DNA of 52,864 bases from Bacillota bacterium (GCA_023388995.1 JAEWFD010000009.1:1-52864), one strand, 5' to 3'. Positions 17,680 through 25,741 are shown, numbered from the stretch's first letter. Notes: a model not told the origin generated them from the letters alone. Numbers and translations are program-made.

Positions 17680-18087
17680 TTATCTAGTTATTACTTCTGC
17701 AATTGCATTTAATTCTTCCAATGTCATCATTTTACCTTTATAACTATTAGATGGTTGCACTATGCCGACTTCTTCTATGGTAATGTGAATGGCTTTTGAA
17801 TCATTGCCTTTTACTTTCCTTGCCAGTCCTTGCCAAGATATGAGTGCTGATCGACCGCCACCAACAACATCAATTACCGGGACTTGCAGAATGCATTCAC
17901 ATAACTCACATTTAAATAAATACTTATTAGCATTTTTTGCAGGATCAAGCGATAACAGTTTACCTTTTCTTTGATCTAATGACCAGTGCGGATTATTGCT
18001 GCTGCACATTGGACATTTTGGTATGTTATTATCTGCAAATTTTTGCGGGATACTGCCATAAAATCCTTCCATACGTTTAAAAGTCAT
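17680..18087 (-). CDS. Zinc-ribbon protein, 135 aa
   Basis: A CPMC (Cys25, Cys28) and a CELC (Cys60, Cys63) pair can bind one zinc ion as a zinc ribbon. The C-terminal half is a beta-rich domain with a basic patch (ARKVKGNDSK), and the end (MMTLEELNAIAEVI) is helical. No enzyme motif is visible. It may bind nucleic acid or act as a small adaptor; unknown. AAAGAGG lies upstream of the ATG. Confidence 0.75.
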   Translation of the reverse strand: MTFKRMEGFYGSIPQKFADNNIPKCPMCSSNNPHWSLDQRKGKLLSLDPAKNANKYLFKCELCECILQVPVIDVVGGGRSALISWQGLARKVKGNDSKAIHITIEEVGIVQPSNSYKGKMMTLEELNAIAEVITR

Positions 18088-18508
18088 AAATGGTATAACC
18101 TCTTTCTAAGGGATGAAAATTACCTCGTGATTGATAATTGATGGTGATTGGCTTTGCTGAAGTTCCTCAACTAAAACATTTGGTGAATATTTTCTCAAAT
18201 AATTATGACACTTTATTAAGTAATGTCAATCAGTAAAACAATAAATGACAGGTTAATCGCAAAAATTACATTGCAGAATGTGTAAGCTTTATGGCAAATG
18301 TCAATTTATATAATTGATAAGGTGAGTCATCAGCACTTCGTAAATGCATATCCATTGTGCAATCATCTTCCAAGTAGATGCAGCGAGCATCTAGTTAAAT
18401 ACATGTAACCCGATATATAGTCATTTCGGACAATGCCACGAATATCGTTAGTTCGAGTATCGTTTAAACAAACTTTAATAGCTTGCCATGTTATTCGTAT
18501 CTGGATCT
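18088..18508. other. Intergenic stretch
   Basis: About 420 nt with no recognised gene, strong hairpin or repeat. Promoter of the zinc-ribbon gene is expected at its left end. Confidence 0.3.
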
Positions 18509-18958
18509 CTATTCAACAAAGTGAAGAGTATTATTTAATCTAATTGTGTCGCTAGGAGTGATTTTTAAAGTGTGATATAAATCTCCTGACCCTCCATAGA
18601 TATAATCATGCTCTAAAAGCTTTTTGTCAAAAACACAAGGTAAATTATGACCAATTAAGGGAATTGAGCCTATTGCATAGCCTGTTATCTTTTGTATTTG
18701 TTCTGCCTTTGCCAGTCTGAACTTAGAATATCCTAAAGATTTTCCAATTTCTTTAAAGTCAATTTTCTTATTATTGACACTAGCTATATATGCAAGAAAA
18801 CCTTGCTCTGTTTCCATAATAAAAACCGGTGAAGCCTTTTCCAGATCAAAATATTGAGCCGCATCTTGGGTAGAAATGATTGGCTTATCATGCAAAATCA
18901 TTTCAAAATCAGCAGCATTATTTTCGAGGAAATCTTGTAATTCCAGCAATGACAACAT
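18509..18958 (-). CDS. YbaK/ProX-type aminoacyl-tRNA deacylase domain protein
   Basis: 149 aa. The C-terminal half reads GYAIGSIPLIGHNLPC then a GGSGDLYHTLKI end, the classic signature of the YbaK/EbsC fold, in which small proteins hydrolyse mischarged aminoacyl-tRNAs (such as Cys-tRNAPro) or related esters. The conserved lysine in the substrate pocket would be in the KLGYSKFRLA-like segment (here SLGYSKFRLAKAEQ). Cytoplasmic. The exact specificity cannot be read. Monocistronic. Confidence 0.82.
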   Translation of the reverse strand: MLSLLELQDFLENNAADFEMILHDKPIISTQDAAQYFDLEKASPVFIMETEQGFLAYIASVNNKKIDFKEIGKSLGYSKFRLAKAEQIQKITGYAIGSIPLIGHNLPCVFDKKLLEHDYIYGGSGDLYHTLKITPSDTIRLNNTLHFVE

Positions 18959-19085
18959 AAATTTTCATCTCCATTTCTTAATGTAAATTATTCCAATCAC
19001 TATATTCCATCTCTCAAAAGATAAAATAGGAACTTTGCAACTTGATGTGCAACAATACATTCCTTTATGTTGCTTATCCAAGGTG

Positions 19086-19601
19086 TCAATCCAACCTCTG
19101 TGCAAAGGCATTGTTTAGTCTATTCAAATCAACCTTATCTACTTCTCTTAATTCATACCCACTGTGAAATAATCTTTGCCCCTCAACAGAAATACATGGA
19201 ATTATCCTGCCTTCAAACGTACTTTCTGAAAACCAAATTGCTTCTAACTCAAACCATCCACCTTCCGGGTTAGCTTGTTTAGCACTCCCTGCCGGGCTTA
19301 TTATGAGCGGATGAACATCAATATAGCCGTAGATGGGATGATATAGCTCGACCCGAGTTGGACGAAGATCAGTGGTGATTTGATATCCTGTTTCCTGTAA
19401 TTTATCAATTAATAAAGTCTCAGAAGCAGCATCAAAATCTATATCAATATCTCTATGTTCCCTTGTTTGTTTTCCAATGAGAACATCGATACCCCATCCA
19501 CCTTCAACCCAATATTGAATCTTTAGTTCAGTAAGTAAATCTATAACCATAAGAAAACTTTCTTTACTTGCTGAAACTCTTTTTTCTTTTCCTAATTCCA
19601 T
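19086..19601 (-). CDS. Lincosamide nucleotidyltransferase, Lnu(A)/LinA-like
   Basis: 171 aa. The nucleotidyltransferase core is GGWGIDVLIGKQTREHRDID (residues 34-53) with the acidic residues Asp39, Asp51 and Asp53. The rest matches the order of motifs in Lnu(A) proteins: YGYIDVHPL, QANPEGG, WFSE, IPCISVEGQRLFHSGYEL. These enzymes inactivate lincomycin and clindamycin by adding AMP. The gene has its own start region and no transposon flanks, so it may be an intrinsic chromosomal copy. Family assignment is strong; actual resistance is inference. Confidence 0.82.
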   Translation of the reverse strand: MELGKEKRVSASKESFLMVIDLLTELKIQYWVEGGWGIDVLIGKQTREHRDIDIDFDAASETLLIDKLQETGYQITTDLRPTRVELYHPIYGYIDVHPLIISPAGSAKQANPEGGWFELEAIWFSESTFEGRIIPCISVEGQRLFHSGYELREVDKVDLNRLNNAFAQRLD

Positions 19602-19782
19602 CAGTGTACTTCCTCCTATTCAATTCCTAAAAATTCTATTAGGTAGTCTGCTACTCGTAGAAGATGCTTTTTTTGCTAAAGCAAATATCGAGTAAAGTTA
19701 ATCCCGTGTAAGTTTATAGTACAAGTCTTTTAAGGAAATTCCTTTTTATTATACAACCATTTAGTATGTTATTGCTATTATA

Positions 19783-19811
19783 TTGACAATAACGTATACT
19801 TATTTTAGATA
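19783..19811 (+). promoter_or_regulatory. Sigma-70-type promoter of the orphan EIIB-like gene
   Basis: A perfect -35 box TTGACA (19783-19788) and a -10 box TAGATA (19806-19811) are 17 nt apart. They lie about 110 nt upstream of the ATG at 19920. Confidence 0.7.
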
Positions 19812-19919
19812 CCTGCAACATAGAATCCTTGGTCTCGGAATATTGTTTTAACTAGTTTCATTTAATTTAGTATTGGATTCAAGCGTTTCACATAAGTCCA
19901 ATCGGAAAGAAGGGAAATA

Positions 19920-20303
19920 ATGAAAACAAGTCTTAATCAGGAAGAGAACGCAAATGCAGTTACAAATGATGAAAGTTGTCTCAAGAAGATAATGATTATA
20001 AGTTTAACTGCGTTATCTGTGACTCCATTGTATCATGATCTTCCAGCGTATACAGTGAAACTTGCTACAAGAATGAATAGTTTTGCGAAGCAAAATAAGG
20101 TCAATGCAATTGTCGATGTCAGTAGTTACGCAAATATAGCTGCTAACGCAAAAAAAGCAGATATTATTTTATTAACGCCAGAACTTTCCCAGCTAGAAGA
20201 AGAAGTCAAAAACAGTTTTCCCGATAAAGTTGTTAGAGTGATTGCTAAAGCTGATTATGGTTTGTTAAATGCTCAAACTGTCCTTAAAATTGCATTATCA
20301 TAA
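19920..20303 (+). CDS. Orphan PTS EIIB-like protein lacking the active cysteine
   Basis: 127 aa. From about residue 22 it follows the Lac-family EIIB fold: KKIMIISLTALSVTPLYHDL replaces the catalytic IVLLCNQGMST loop, then KKADIILLTPELSQLEEEV and IAKADYGLLNAQTVLKIAL match the EIIB core and end. The only cysteine lies in the N-terminal extension (Cys20), outside the catalytic loop, so it cannot do the normal phosphotransfer. It has a 20-residue charged extension, a strong promoter and GAAAGAAGGG upstream of the ATG. No EIIA or EIIC adjoins it. A regulatory or decoy partner for one of the PTS systems in this window is possible; decay is the alternative, but the frame is intact. Confidence 0.75.
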   Translation: MKTSLNQEENANAVTNDESCLKKIMIISLTALSVTPLYHDLPAYTVKLATRMNSFAKQNKVNAIVDVSSYANIAANAKKADIILLTPELSQLEEEVKNSFPDKVVRVIAKADYGLLNAQTVLKIALS

Positions 20304-20537
20304 AAATTAACACTGAATTCCTCTGATATTCTTTCTTGTTAAATATTAATTTAAAGTTTAGAGGTGGGTAAATCTGTAAAACTAAAATAACGAACTAACC
20401 CAGCTTTAGAATAGCGCAAGATAACAAATTGCTGATAGATATAATAAACTTTTGTTGAAAATAATTAAAACAAATTAGCGATATTACTGTCTTGATGAAA
20501 AGTACAAACAAATTATCATAGAAATTTACGGAGGAAA

Positions 20538-20552
20538 TATGCACAAATGTTA
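20538..20552 (+). CDS. Four-codon leader overlapping the next start
   Basis: ATGCACAAATGTTAA lies 4 nt behind GGAGGAAAT, and its fourth codon overlaps the ATG of the gene at 20547. It may be a translational-coupling leader, or the trace of a one-base change that moved the start of the main gene. Too short to claim as a protein. Confidence 0.25.
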
Positions 20553-21011
20553 AAGCTAAAAAAAATCGGCAGTATGCAACTTGCTATTTCCGGGAGTATA
20601 ATTATGATATATTTAGCTGCTATAGCTGTTCTAGTAGATAACTGGAAGCTAAGTATTTCAATTAGTGTTTTTATATGGATGTTACTTGCAGGTTTTGTAT
20701 TGCTTTTCGCAGAGACTTTTATATTATCTTATCTTGCTCGTGCTGGCTATAGTATTAAAAGCAAGTGTTTGGGAATAGAGCTTCCAACTGATATCTCAAG
20801 TTATTCGCGAGATAAAAGATGCTGGCATTATTTGTTTGATGCATCCATCATCTCGATATTTTGGTTAATTGTGGATGCTTTTTCTTGGCAGGTAGTACAA
20901 AGTTTAATCGGTTCAGTCTTGGTTTTACCATTTTCAGTTTCAATGTTTTTCTTCACTAATTACATTAGTACAGAAATTACGATCATGATGAGAAATCATT
21001 ATAATTATTAG
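20547..21011 (+). CDS. Membrane protein, possibly RDD-like, 154 aa
   Basis: Three to four hydrophobic helices (about residues 11-29, 34-65, 95-117 and 119-137). The segment RAGYSIKSKCLGIELP after the second helix, and the Arg-rich loop SYSRDKRCWH, resemble the cytoplasmic loop of RDD proteins, but the family match is weak. The start shown is 12 nt from GGAGG, farther than usual, because a mini reading frame occupies the ideal position. Function unknown. Confidence 0.7.
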   Translation: MLKLKKIGSMQLAISGSIIMIYLAAIAVLVDNWKLSISISVFIWMLLAGFVLLFAETFILSYLARAGYSIKSKCLGIELPTDISSYSRDKRCWHYLFDASIISIFWLIVDAFSWQVVQSLIGSVLVLPFSVSMFFFTNYISTEITIMMRNHYNY

Positions 21012-21188
21012 CAAAATGATATATTTAGGATATATACAAGTGACTGAATAAATTTTCTAAATCCTTGAAGCAAGCAAAACCAGACTTTTTACTTCCTGCA
21101 TCATTTCAAGCAAGGAATAATAATGTTATTTACAATGATTAGGTCATATAACGACAACTGAATTATCCGTCACTAAATGTTGTAACGC

Positions 21189-21220
21189 ATCATGCCAGGC
21201 TGGAGATAGCCTGGCATGAT
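21189..21220. terminator. Perfect 13-bp inverted repeat
   Basis: ATCATGCCAGGCT and AGCCTGGCATGAT flank a 6-nt loop (GGAGAT). It sits between two convergent genes (ending at 21011 and 21454). Neither side has a T-run, so it may be a transcript-stability hairpin, a bidirectional stop or an operator rather than a classic terminator. Confidence 0.55.
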
Positions 21221-21453
21221 TATTAGTATGGTGGCAATAGTATTTACTAGGCATGAGTTTGAAATGGCACAGTCTAAAAAATATAATGCGTATGCAAATT
21301 AGTTCACTCAATTGATATGCTAGATAATGCCTTGCTGCTTGATAACTGAAGCAGATAAAAGTCAAGTTCAAAGTAAACTTCTCAAATCTAGCGTAATAAG
21401 CTCTTAGACCATCAAGGTGCTTAAAACCGTAAATCATAAAAGGCACTTTGCAA

Positions 21454-21759
21454 TTATGCAGCATTATACAAGATTCTTCCGTTGCTTCCAATCACATTAG
21501 GCACTAAGTTTTCAATATTTTCAATCGTGAATGTCTGTGAAGTGTCGGCTGCAATTGTACCCCCTTGGGCGTAATTAAGCTTAAACGCAACTTCTTGAGT
21601 AAGAGCTGGCTCCGACGAATCTGTCAGCAGTACATAATAAAAAACATTGCCGGCACCATATGTAAATGCTGCAACATTAGTAAATGTAATATCTAAAAAG
21701 CTATTTTCACTAATTTGATCAAATTGCTGCGCAGCAGTTACTGATACATTAACTTGCAT
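21454..21759 (-). CDS. Small beta-rich structural protein, 101 aa
   Basis: An unusually strong site (AAAGGAGGTGA) precedes the ATG at 21759, predicting high expression. The sequence is rich in Val, Thr, Phe and Ala, alternates like a beta-sandwich (VNVSVTAAQQ, LDITFTNVAAFTY, TFTIENIENLVP), and has no cysteines, signal peptide or membrane span. No family is recognised. It is divergent from the DNRLRE-like gene at 21862 and separated by only about 100 nt, so the two probably work together; a coat, fibre or surface-layer role is inference. Confidence 0.75.
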   Translation of the reverse strand: MQVNVSVTAAQQFDQISENSFLDITFTNVAAFTYGAGNVFYYVLLTDSSEPALTQEVAFKLNYAQGGTIAADTSQTFTIENIENLVPNVIGSNGRILYNAA

Positions 21760-21833
21760 GATTTCACCTCCTTTCTACAATAGTATATTCAAATAAATAA
21801 ATTGTTGTTAATTCAAACAAACATTTACTTGCA

Positions 21834-21839
21834 TATAAT
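21834..21839 (+). promoter_or_regulatory. -10 box of the DNRLRE-like gene
   Basis: TATAAT lies 23 nt before the GTG start. The surrounding CATATAATA also fits the sporulation sigma-K -10 form CATAnnnTA. No good housekeeping -35 box is visible at the right distance, so which sigma factor reads it is open. Confidence 0.4.
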
Positions 21840-21861
21840 AAAAAAAGGAGGAGATATTTAA

Positions 21862-22452
21862 GTGAATATAGTAGATTTAACTTGTAAAAAATCAGTAAGT
21901 TTTTCTAAAAATTACAATACTATTAGAGTGTGTAAGCAGATTTTGCTCTTAGGCGGATATCATCAATATCTGAGTTTTTTATATTTTGATCTTCCACCAT
22001 ATTCAAGCATAAAAAAATTAGTGCATGCAAAGCTTATTCTTTTTAAACAGCCGATGTCGCAATGCAATACACCTGATTTACCCTGCAATTGCCAAAAGGA
22101 ATGCTGTCATCATTATGTTGCAGTTCCCTTATTAGAATTTTTCAGTACATACAGTCGGCTATATCAGGTTCCAAAGGCAGACTACAGCAAGCAAATAGTG
22201 TTTCACGATGATGAGTGTCTTTGCTATACAGAAATCGACATTACTGCGATTGTTCAAGATTGGAAAAATGGCAGTACGGAAAATAGGGGGCTGCTGCTAA
22301 TTGGAGATGACTGCAACAAACCAATTTACTATGCTTCTGAAAAAAATATGAATAAGACTATGATTCCAATCATTCGGCTAATTTATGAAGAAAACGCTTG
22401 CTGCTTGGGACTTTCTTCAACTCCTTGTGTGGTAGATATAAAAGAATTTTGA
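21862..22452 (+). CDS. DNRLRE-domain-like surface/structural protein
   Basis: 196 aa, GTG start with AAAGGAGGAG upstream. The core follows the DNRLRE pattern: a strand-rich first half (LLLGGYHQYLSFLYFDLP, then LVHAKLILFKQ) and the hallmark CYTEIDITAIVQDWKNGS with RGLLLIGDD (about residues 117-150). DNRLRE domains are beta-sandwich modules of extracellular proteins and phage or adhesin fibres (family knowledge). Unusually it is rich in cysteines (NTPDLPCNCQKECCHHY at about 68-84, DECLC, ENACC), and it lacks a signal peptide, which again fits a self-assembling coat or spore layer. Divergent from the 101-aa protein. Confidence 0.75.
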   Translation: MNIVDLTCKKSVSFSKNYNTIRVCKQILLLGGYHQYLSFLYFDLPPYSSIKKLVHAKLILFKQPMSQCNTPDLPCNCQKECCHHYVAVPLLEFFSTYSRLYQVPKADYSKQIVFHDDECLCYTEIDITAIVQDWKNGSTENRGLLLIGDDCNKPIYYASEKNMNKTMIPIIRLIYEENACCLGLSSTPCVVDIKEF

Positions 22453-22671
22453 ACATTGCTTATTCACAATTTTTTTATTGTACAAATTAAAAGATTATAT
22501 TACTAACTTAGCTGAAAGACACACAGTATAAGACACTTTGCATTTATAAAACAATTACTGGCAATTTTTCAAAAAGTTAGAATTCATTCATTTGCTTTTA
22601 GTGATATAATTTAGTTGCTTCGTGTGATAAGTATCAATTTAAATATAATAATCAGTGAGGAGAGTACTTTC

Positions 22672-23054
22672 AATGGACAAGATTGAGCAGCTTATCAAAA
22701 GCAGGAGATAGTATTCTTAGTCAATGTAGTGAAGCAAGGTACTGTGCTTTGACTTTGATGCAGGACATACGACTGTCAGCATTCCTTCTCGAGCAAATAG
22801 TATTCGATGTATAACATTTGTACAGGCTATGGTATTCGTATAGAACATCAGCAGGATGCCTGTGTTTGTTTAATGCACCAGAATATCACATTCCTCTAGG
22901 CATCATGGAGATTATCAATGATCCACTTGTTAAAAAATGTGATATCAAGGTTTATCCAATCAGTTTAGTGTTCCTGATGATCCAAGATTGTAGTGCTGAA
23001 ATTTACAGCAGCGGCCATCTTTTATTTATTAATCGGCAAACGGGTACATTATAA
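22672..23054 (+). pseudogene. Degraded coding sequence, identity unknown
   Basis: An ATG at 22674 follows GAGGAGAG, but the frame stops after 11 codons. Open segments then alternate between frames: AGDSILSQCSEARYCAL, GYGIRIEHQQDACVC, and a last segment (APEYHIPLGIMEIINDP... to 23054). This is what an old gene with several frameshifts looks like. I cannot name the ancestor. Low confidence that the pieces are one gene. Confidence 0.4.
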
Positions 23055-23100
23055 CATTTTGATTGGATTGAATTTACTAGATAAAAAGGAAAAATAGAAA

Positions 23101-23763
23101 ATGACATTAGAAACGACAAAAGCAGTTCGCATACAGCCAATCGAATTTCTTTGGCTTGGATTGTACGCATTTGCAGGTTTTAGTATTGAATTATTGTTAG
23201 GTATATTAATTAATGTGGTCGGCTTGGATCCTTTGAGCAAGAATATACATTCTTTTGTAACAGGCGTGCTTTGGTTTGCCTTTTCTTATCTTTTGATCCA
23301 ATATGCGAGGAAAAAATTCGACTATGATGTATTTAAGATAAGAACGGCATTTACCTTAAAAAAACTATTTGCGGTCAGTATAATTGTTTTGATTGTTACG
23401 TTTGCGGCATTCATAGGATTTTCAGGATTTAAACCGCTTGTTGAATTTAGAAATGGGGGACAGGGAAATATTATAACGTATTTGCTGCAACTATTTTACT
23501 ATTTTGGCGAATCTGCTCTTATTGTATCGTGCATCGCATTTGGTCAACATTTTTTCGAAGAACAATTTCGTCTTAATAGACAGCTGCCGACCGGAGGATT
23601 ATTTTTGGCAATGACTTGGGGTGTTATCCATATCTTTCTTCAAGGATTGAATGGCGGGATATATACTATGTTATTTTCGGTATTAGCGGGTATAATTTAT
23701 GTGATATGTGAAAAAGATTTTTGCTGGAGCTATGTATTCATCGCCATTGCATTTATTCTGTAA
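23101..23763 (+). CDS. Polytopic membrane protein, CPBP-like without full active site
   Basis: 220 aa with six to seven hydrophobic helices. The last part (GESALIVSCIAFGQHFFEE, then TWGVIHIFLQG) is laid out like CPBP intramembrane proteases, but the usual EExxxR motif is not present at its place, so it is probably not a protease in the standard way. AAAAGGAAAA lies before the ATG. Function unknown; a second, complete CPBP protein is encoded at 15243-16004. Confidence 0.75.
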   Translation: MTLETTKAVRIQPIEFLWLGLYAFAGFSIELLLGILINVVGLDPLSKNIHSFVTGVLWFAFSYLLIQYARKKFDYDVFKIRTAFTLKKLFAVSIIVLIVTFAAFIGFSGFKPLVEFRNGGQGNIITYLLQLFYYFGESALIVSCIAFGQHFFEEQFRLNRQLPTGGLFLAMTWGVIHIFLQGLNGGIYTMLFSVLAGIIYVICEKDFCWSYVFIAIAFIL

Positions 23764-23910
23764 ATAGCAAAGCAGCAAATGTTGCAGCTGGCGGATGCTT
23801 CAGAGCTGTATAATAGCTGAAATGAAGCAGCATAAGCCAATCAATCGTAAACACAACTTTCCAAGAATCTAATTAATGCTATTTAGGCATTCATATACAA
23901 CAAGCAAAAA

Positions 23911-23942
23911 CACCGATATCAATCAAAAAGTTGATATTGGTG
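23911..23942. terminator. Hairpin between convergent genes
   Basis: CACCGATATCAA pairs with TTGATATTGGTG (12 bp, one G-T pair) around TCAAAAAG. It lies between the membrane protein gene ending at 23763 and the convergent GyrI-like gene ending at 23983. The T-rich flank is weak. Confidence 0.55.
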
Positions 23943-23982
23943 GTTTAGATATGATTAGCAATGATTTTTTTTACAGTCAGTC

Positions 23983-24471
23983 TCACTCTATAGGGATGTA
24001 TATTTCAGTTATGCTGGAATCTATAAAATTCTTCGGCGGCTCCGTGATGTACATTTCAAAAGGAAAGGAATCACGTGGGGTATGCTGACTCTGAAATAGG
24101 CTATCATAATACATGTATTTCCATGCACCATCATACTCTTTTGCAGTTAAGTTAAATCTTCCAATGTAAAATTTCCCTGCAATAGTCAGTGTACAAATAT
24201 CTTCAGTTTCATCAACGATACGAGTATTCGGAACAATCATCGCAACGCTTGTTCTTAAATTAGATTCTGCTGTTATATAAGGATTATCATGATATATGGT
24301 TAAGACTTTAGTTTGTTCAGGGTTAATAAGATTTTTACGCAGAGCATATGTAAATAGCTTGTTATAAAGAGTACGTGAATTCTTTCTAAACTCTTTGTAG
24401 GTGCCTTTAAACCGTATGTATATGATGTGCATTGCCTCAATTGATTCTATTCTAATTTCTGGTGTTTTCAT
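23983..24471 (-). CDS. Stand-alone GyrI-like effector-binding protein
   Basis: 162 aa. It is the small-molecule-binding (GyrI/AraC_E_bind) domain without a DNA-binding part: EIRIESIEAMHIIYIRFKGT at the start, a GKFYIGRFNLTAKEYDGAW centre and FEMYITEPP near the end are typical. The upstream gene on the same strand encodes only an AraC HTH domain, so the two gene products together equal one Rob-like regulator. ATG at 24471 chosen for AGGAGG 9 nt upstream; the TTG at 24477 is less likely. Confidence 0.82.
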   Translation of the reverse strand: MKTPEIRIESIEAMHIIYIRFKGTYKEFRKNSRTLYNKLFTYALRKNLINPEQTKVLTIYHDNPYITAESNLRTSVAMIVPNTRIVDETEDICTLTIAGKFYIGRFNLTAKEYDGAWKYMYYDSLFQSQHTPRDSFPFEMYITEPPKNFIDSSITEIYIPIE

Positions 24472-24521
24472 AATCAATACCTCCTAAGAAAAGTATAGTA
24501 TAAATCAGAAAAAATGAATTG

Positions 24522-24851
24522 TCATTTCTTGCTTTTCCGATATTGAGTAGGTGTCATGGCAAAATATCTTTTGAATGCTCGAATATAGGAACTTGCATCG
24601 TCATATCCATAGCGATAAGCAATTTCGGTGATAGGAGTAGATTTGCTGATTAATAGAAACATTGCTGATCTTTCCATTTTAATACGAGTGATAAATTCAT
24701 GAATTGTTTCTGTAGAGTTTGCTTTGAAGATACGATGAAAATGGAATTCAGACATTCCAATATTATATGATATATCAGCAAGCAAAATCTTTTGGGAGAG
24801 ATTTTCTTCAATATAGTCTTCGGTTCTATGAATCATCTTCGTATAGTTCAT
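24522..24851 (-). CDS. AraC-type DNA-binding protein (HTH domain only)
   Basis: 109 aa, two helix-turn-helix motifs of the AraC/XylS family: LADISYNIGMSEFHFHRIF (about residues 24-42) and the conserved ITEIAYRYGYDDASSYIRAF with PTQYRKS end. No effector domain is attached; it is encoded by the next gene, 50 nt downstream and with its own ribosome binding site. Such short AraC proteins (MarA/SoxS-like) are often activators of stress or efflux genes (family knowledge). Confidence 0.88.
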   Translation of the reverse strand: MNYTKMIHRTEDYIEENLSQKILLADISYNIGMSEFHFHRIFKANSTETIHEFITRIKMERSAMFLLISKSTPITEIAYRYGYDDASSYIRAFKRYFAMTPTQYRKSKK

Positions 24852-24942
24852 AGAATAATAATAGCATCCGTTTTCATGTAAAACAACTATTTTTATAGGA
24901 GTTAATTTTGTTGTGATAGCAACGATGGTTCCATCAACAATA

Positions 24943-24972
24943 TAAAAAATAATCCCAATATTGTGGGATTAT
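24943..24972 (-). terminator. Terminator of tspO
   Basis: ATAATCCCA pairs with TGGGATTAT (9 bp) around ATATTG. Read on the minus strand it is followed by TTTTTATA, 22 nt after the tspO stop codon. Confidence 0.85.
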
Positions 24973-24994
24973 ACTTAACTGCACATAAGAAGTA

Positions 24995-25468
24995 TTAATT
25001 TAGTATTGCGATTCCAATATTTAAATAAGTCGCAAAAAGTATCCAAAGCAAATAGGGTATTAGCAGGCTACCTGCAGTTTTGTTTATCTTGGCGTATTTC
25101 ACTGTAATAAACAGCACTAAAAGATCCAATAAAACAATTATTGCTATGGAAAATACAAACCATTGAAAGCGAAAGAAAATGATGGACCACGTAAAATTAA
25201 TAAATAACTGTATCCAATAGAGTAAAATTAAACTTTTTTTCTTTGATGTATTAGGTGTTTGGTAGATGATGTATACAGCAATTGCCATCAGCATATACAA
25301 CATAGGCCAAACAACACCAAACAACCATGCCGGGGGAGATAGAGGAGGTTTCATCAAAACTGCATAGATTTCGCGTACATTGCCAGAAAGAAAACTGCTG
25401 ATGAATCCGGCAAGTTCAGTAATAAGTACGAGAACAACTATTTGAAGCCAATTGATTTTCTTTGCCAT
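24995..25468 (-). CDS. tspO: TspO/MBR-family membrane protein
   Basis: 157 aa with five membrane helices, the family architecture. The signature WPMLYMLMAIAVYIIY (about residues 54-69), PPLSPPAWLFGVVW before it, and NFTWSIIFF fit TspO proteins, which bind porphyrins and other hydrophobic ligands and take part in stress and tetrapyrrole handling. Its ATG has GGAGG upstream and it has its own terminator. No porphyrin genes are adjacent. Confidence 0.92.
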   Translation of the reverse strand: MAKKINWLQIVVLVLITELAGFISSFLSGNVREIYAVLMKPPLSPPAWLFGVVWPMLYMLMAIAVYIIYQTPNTSKKKSLILLYWIQLFINFTWSIIFFRFQWFVFSIAIIVLLDLLVLFITVKYAKINKTAGSLLIPYLLWILFATYLNIGIAILN

Positions 25469-25741
25469 AGATTTATACCTCCGTATTATTATATGTAGGA
25501 TTTAAAAAAAATATTTATTTCAGTGAAGCAGAATTTCAGAATGAAATTGATTTGGTGGTAAATTAGTTAACTGCAAAATATTGCCAGATTTGCTTAGATA
25601 TACTAAAATGTAATATATAACATAATTTGGTATTTTTCATTGTTTAAAGGCAGAAATTTGATTATTTGCAAGAAACTGGGAATTGTTTTTATGTTAAGCA
25701 GAACAAGATCAATAGTTATTAGTTGAAAGAGAGGTAATCAA

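Noticed and set aside
21144..21491. 115-codon frame on the minus strand
   Set aside because: It overlaps the end of the well-supported 101-aa gene, has no ribosome binding site, and runs through a perfect hairpin.
21811..21840. Firm sigma-K promoter call for the DNRLRE-like gene
   Set aside because: The -10 form fits, but no matching -35 AC at the right distance was found; left as a possibility.
22818..23054. 78-codon frame as an independent gene
   Set aside because: It has no start signals and fits better as the last fragment of a decayed gene.
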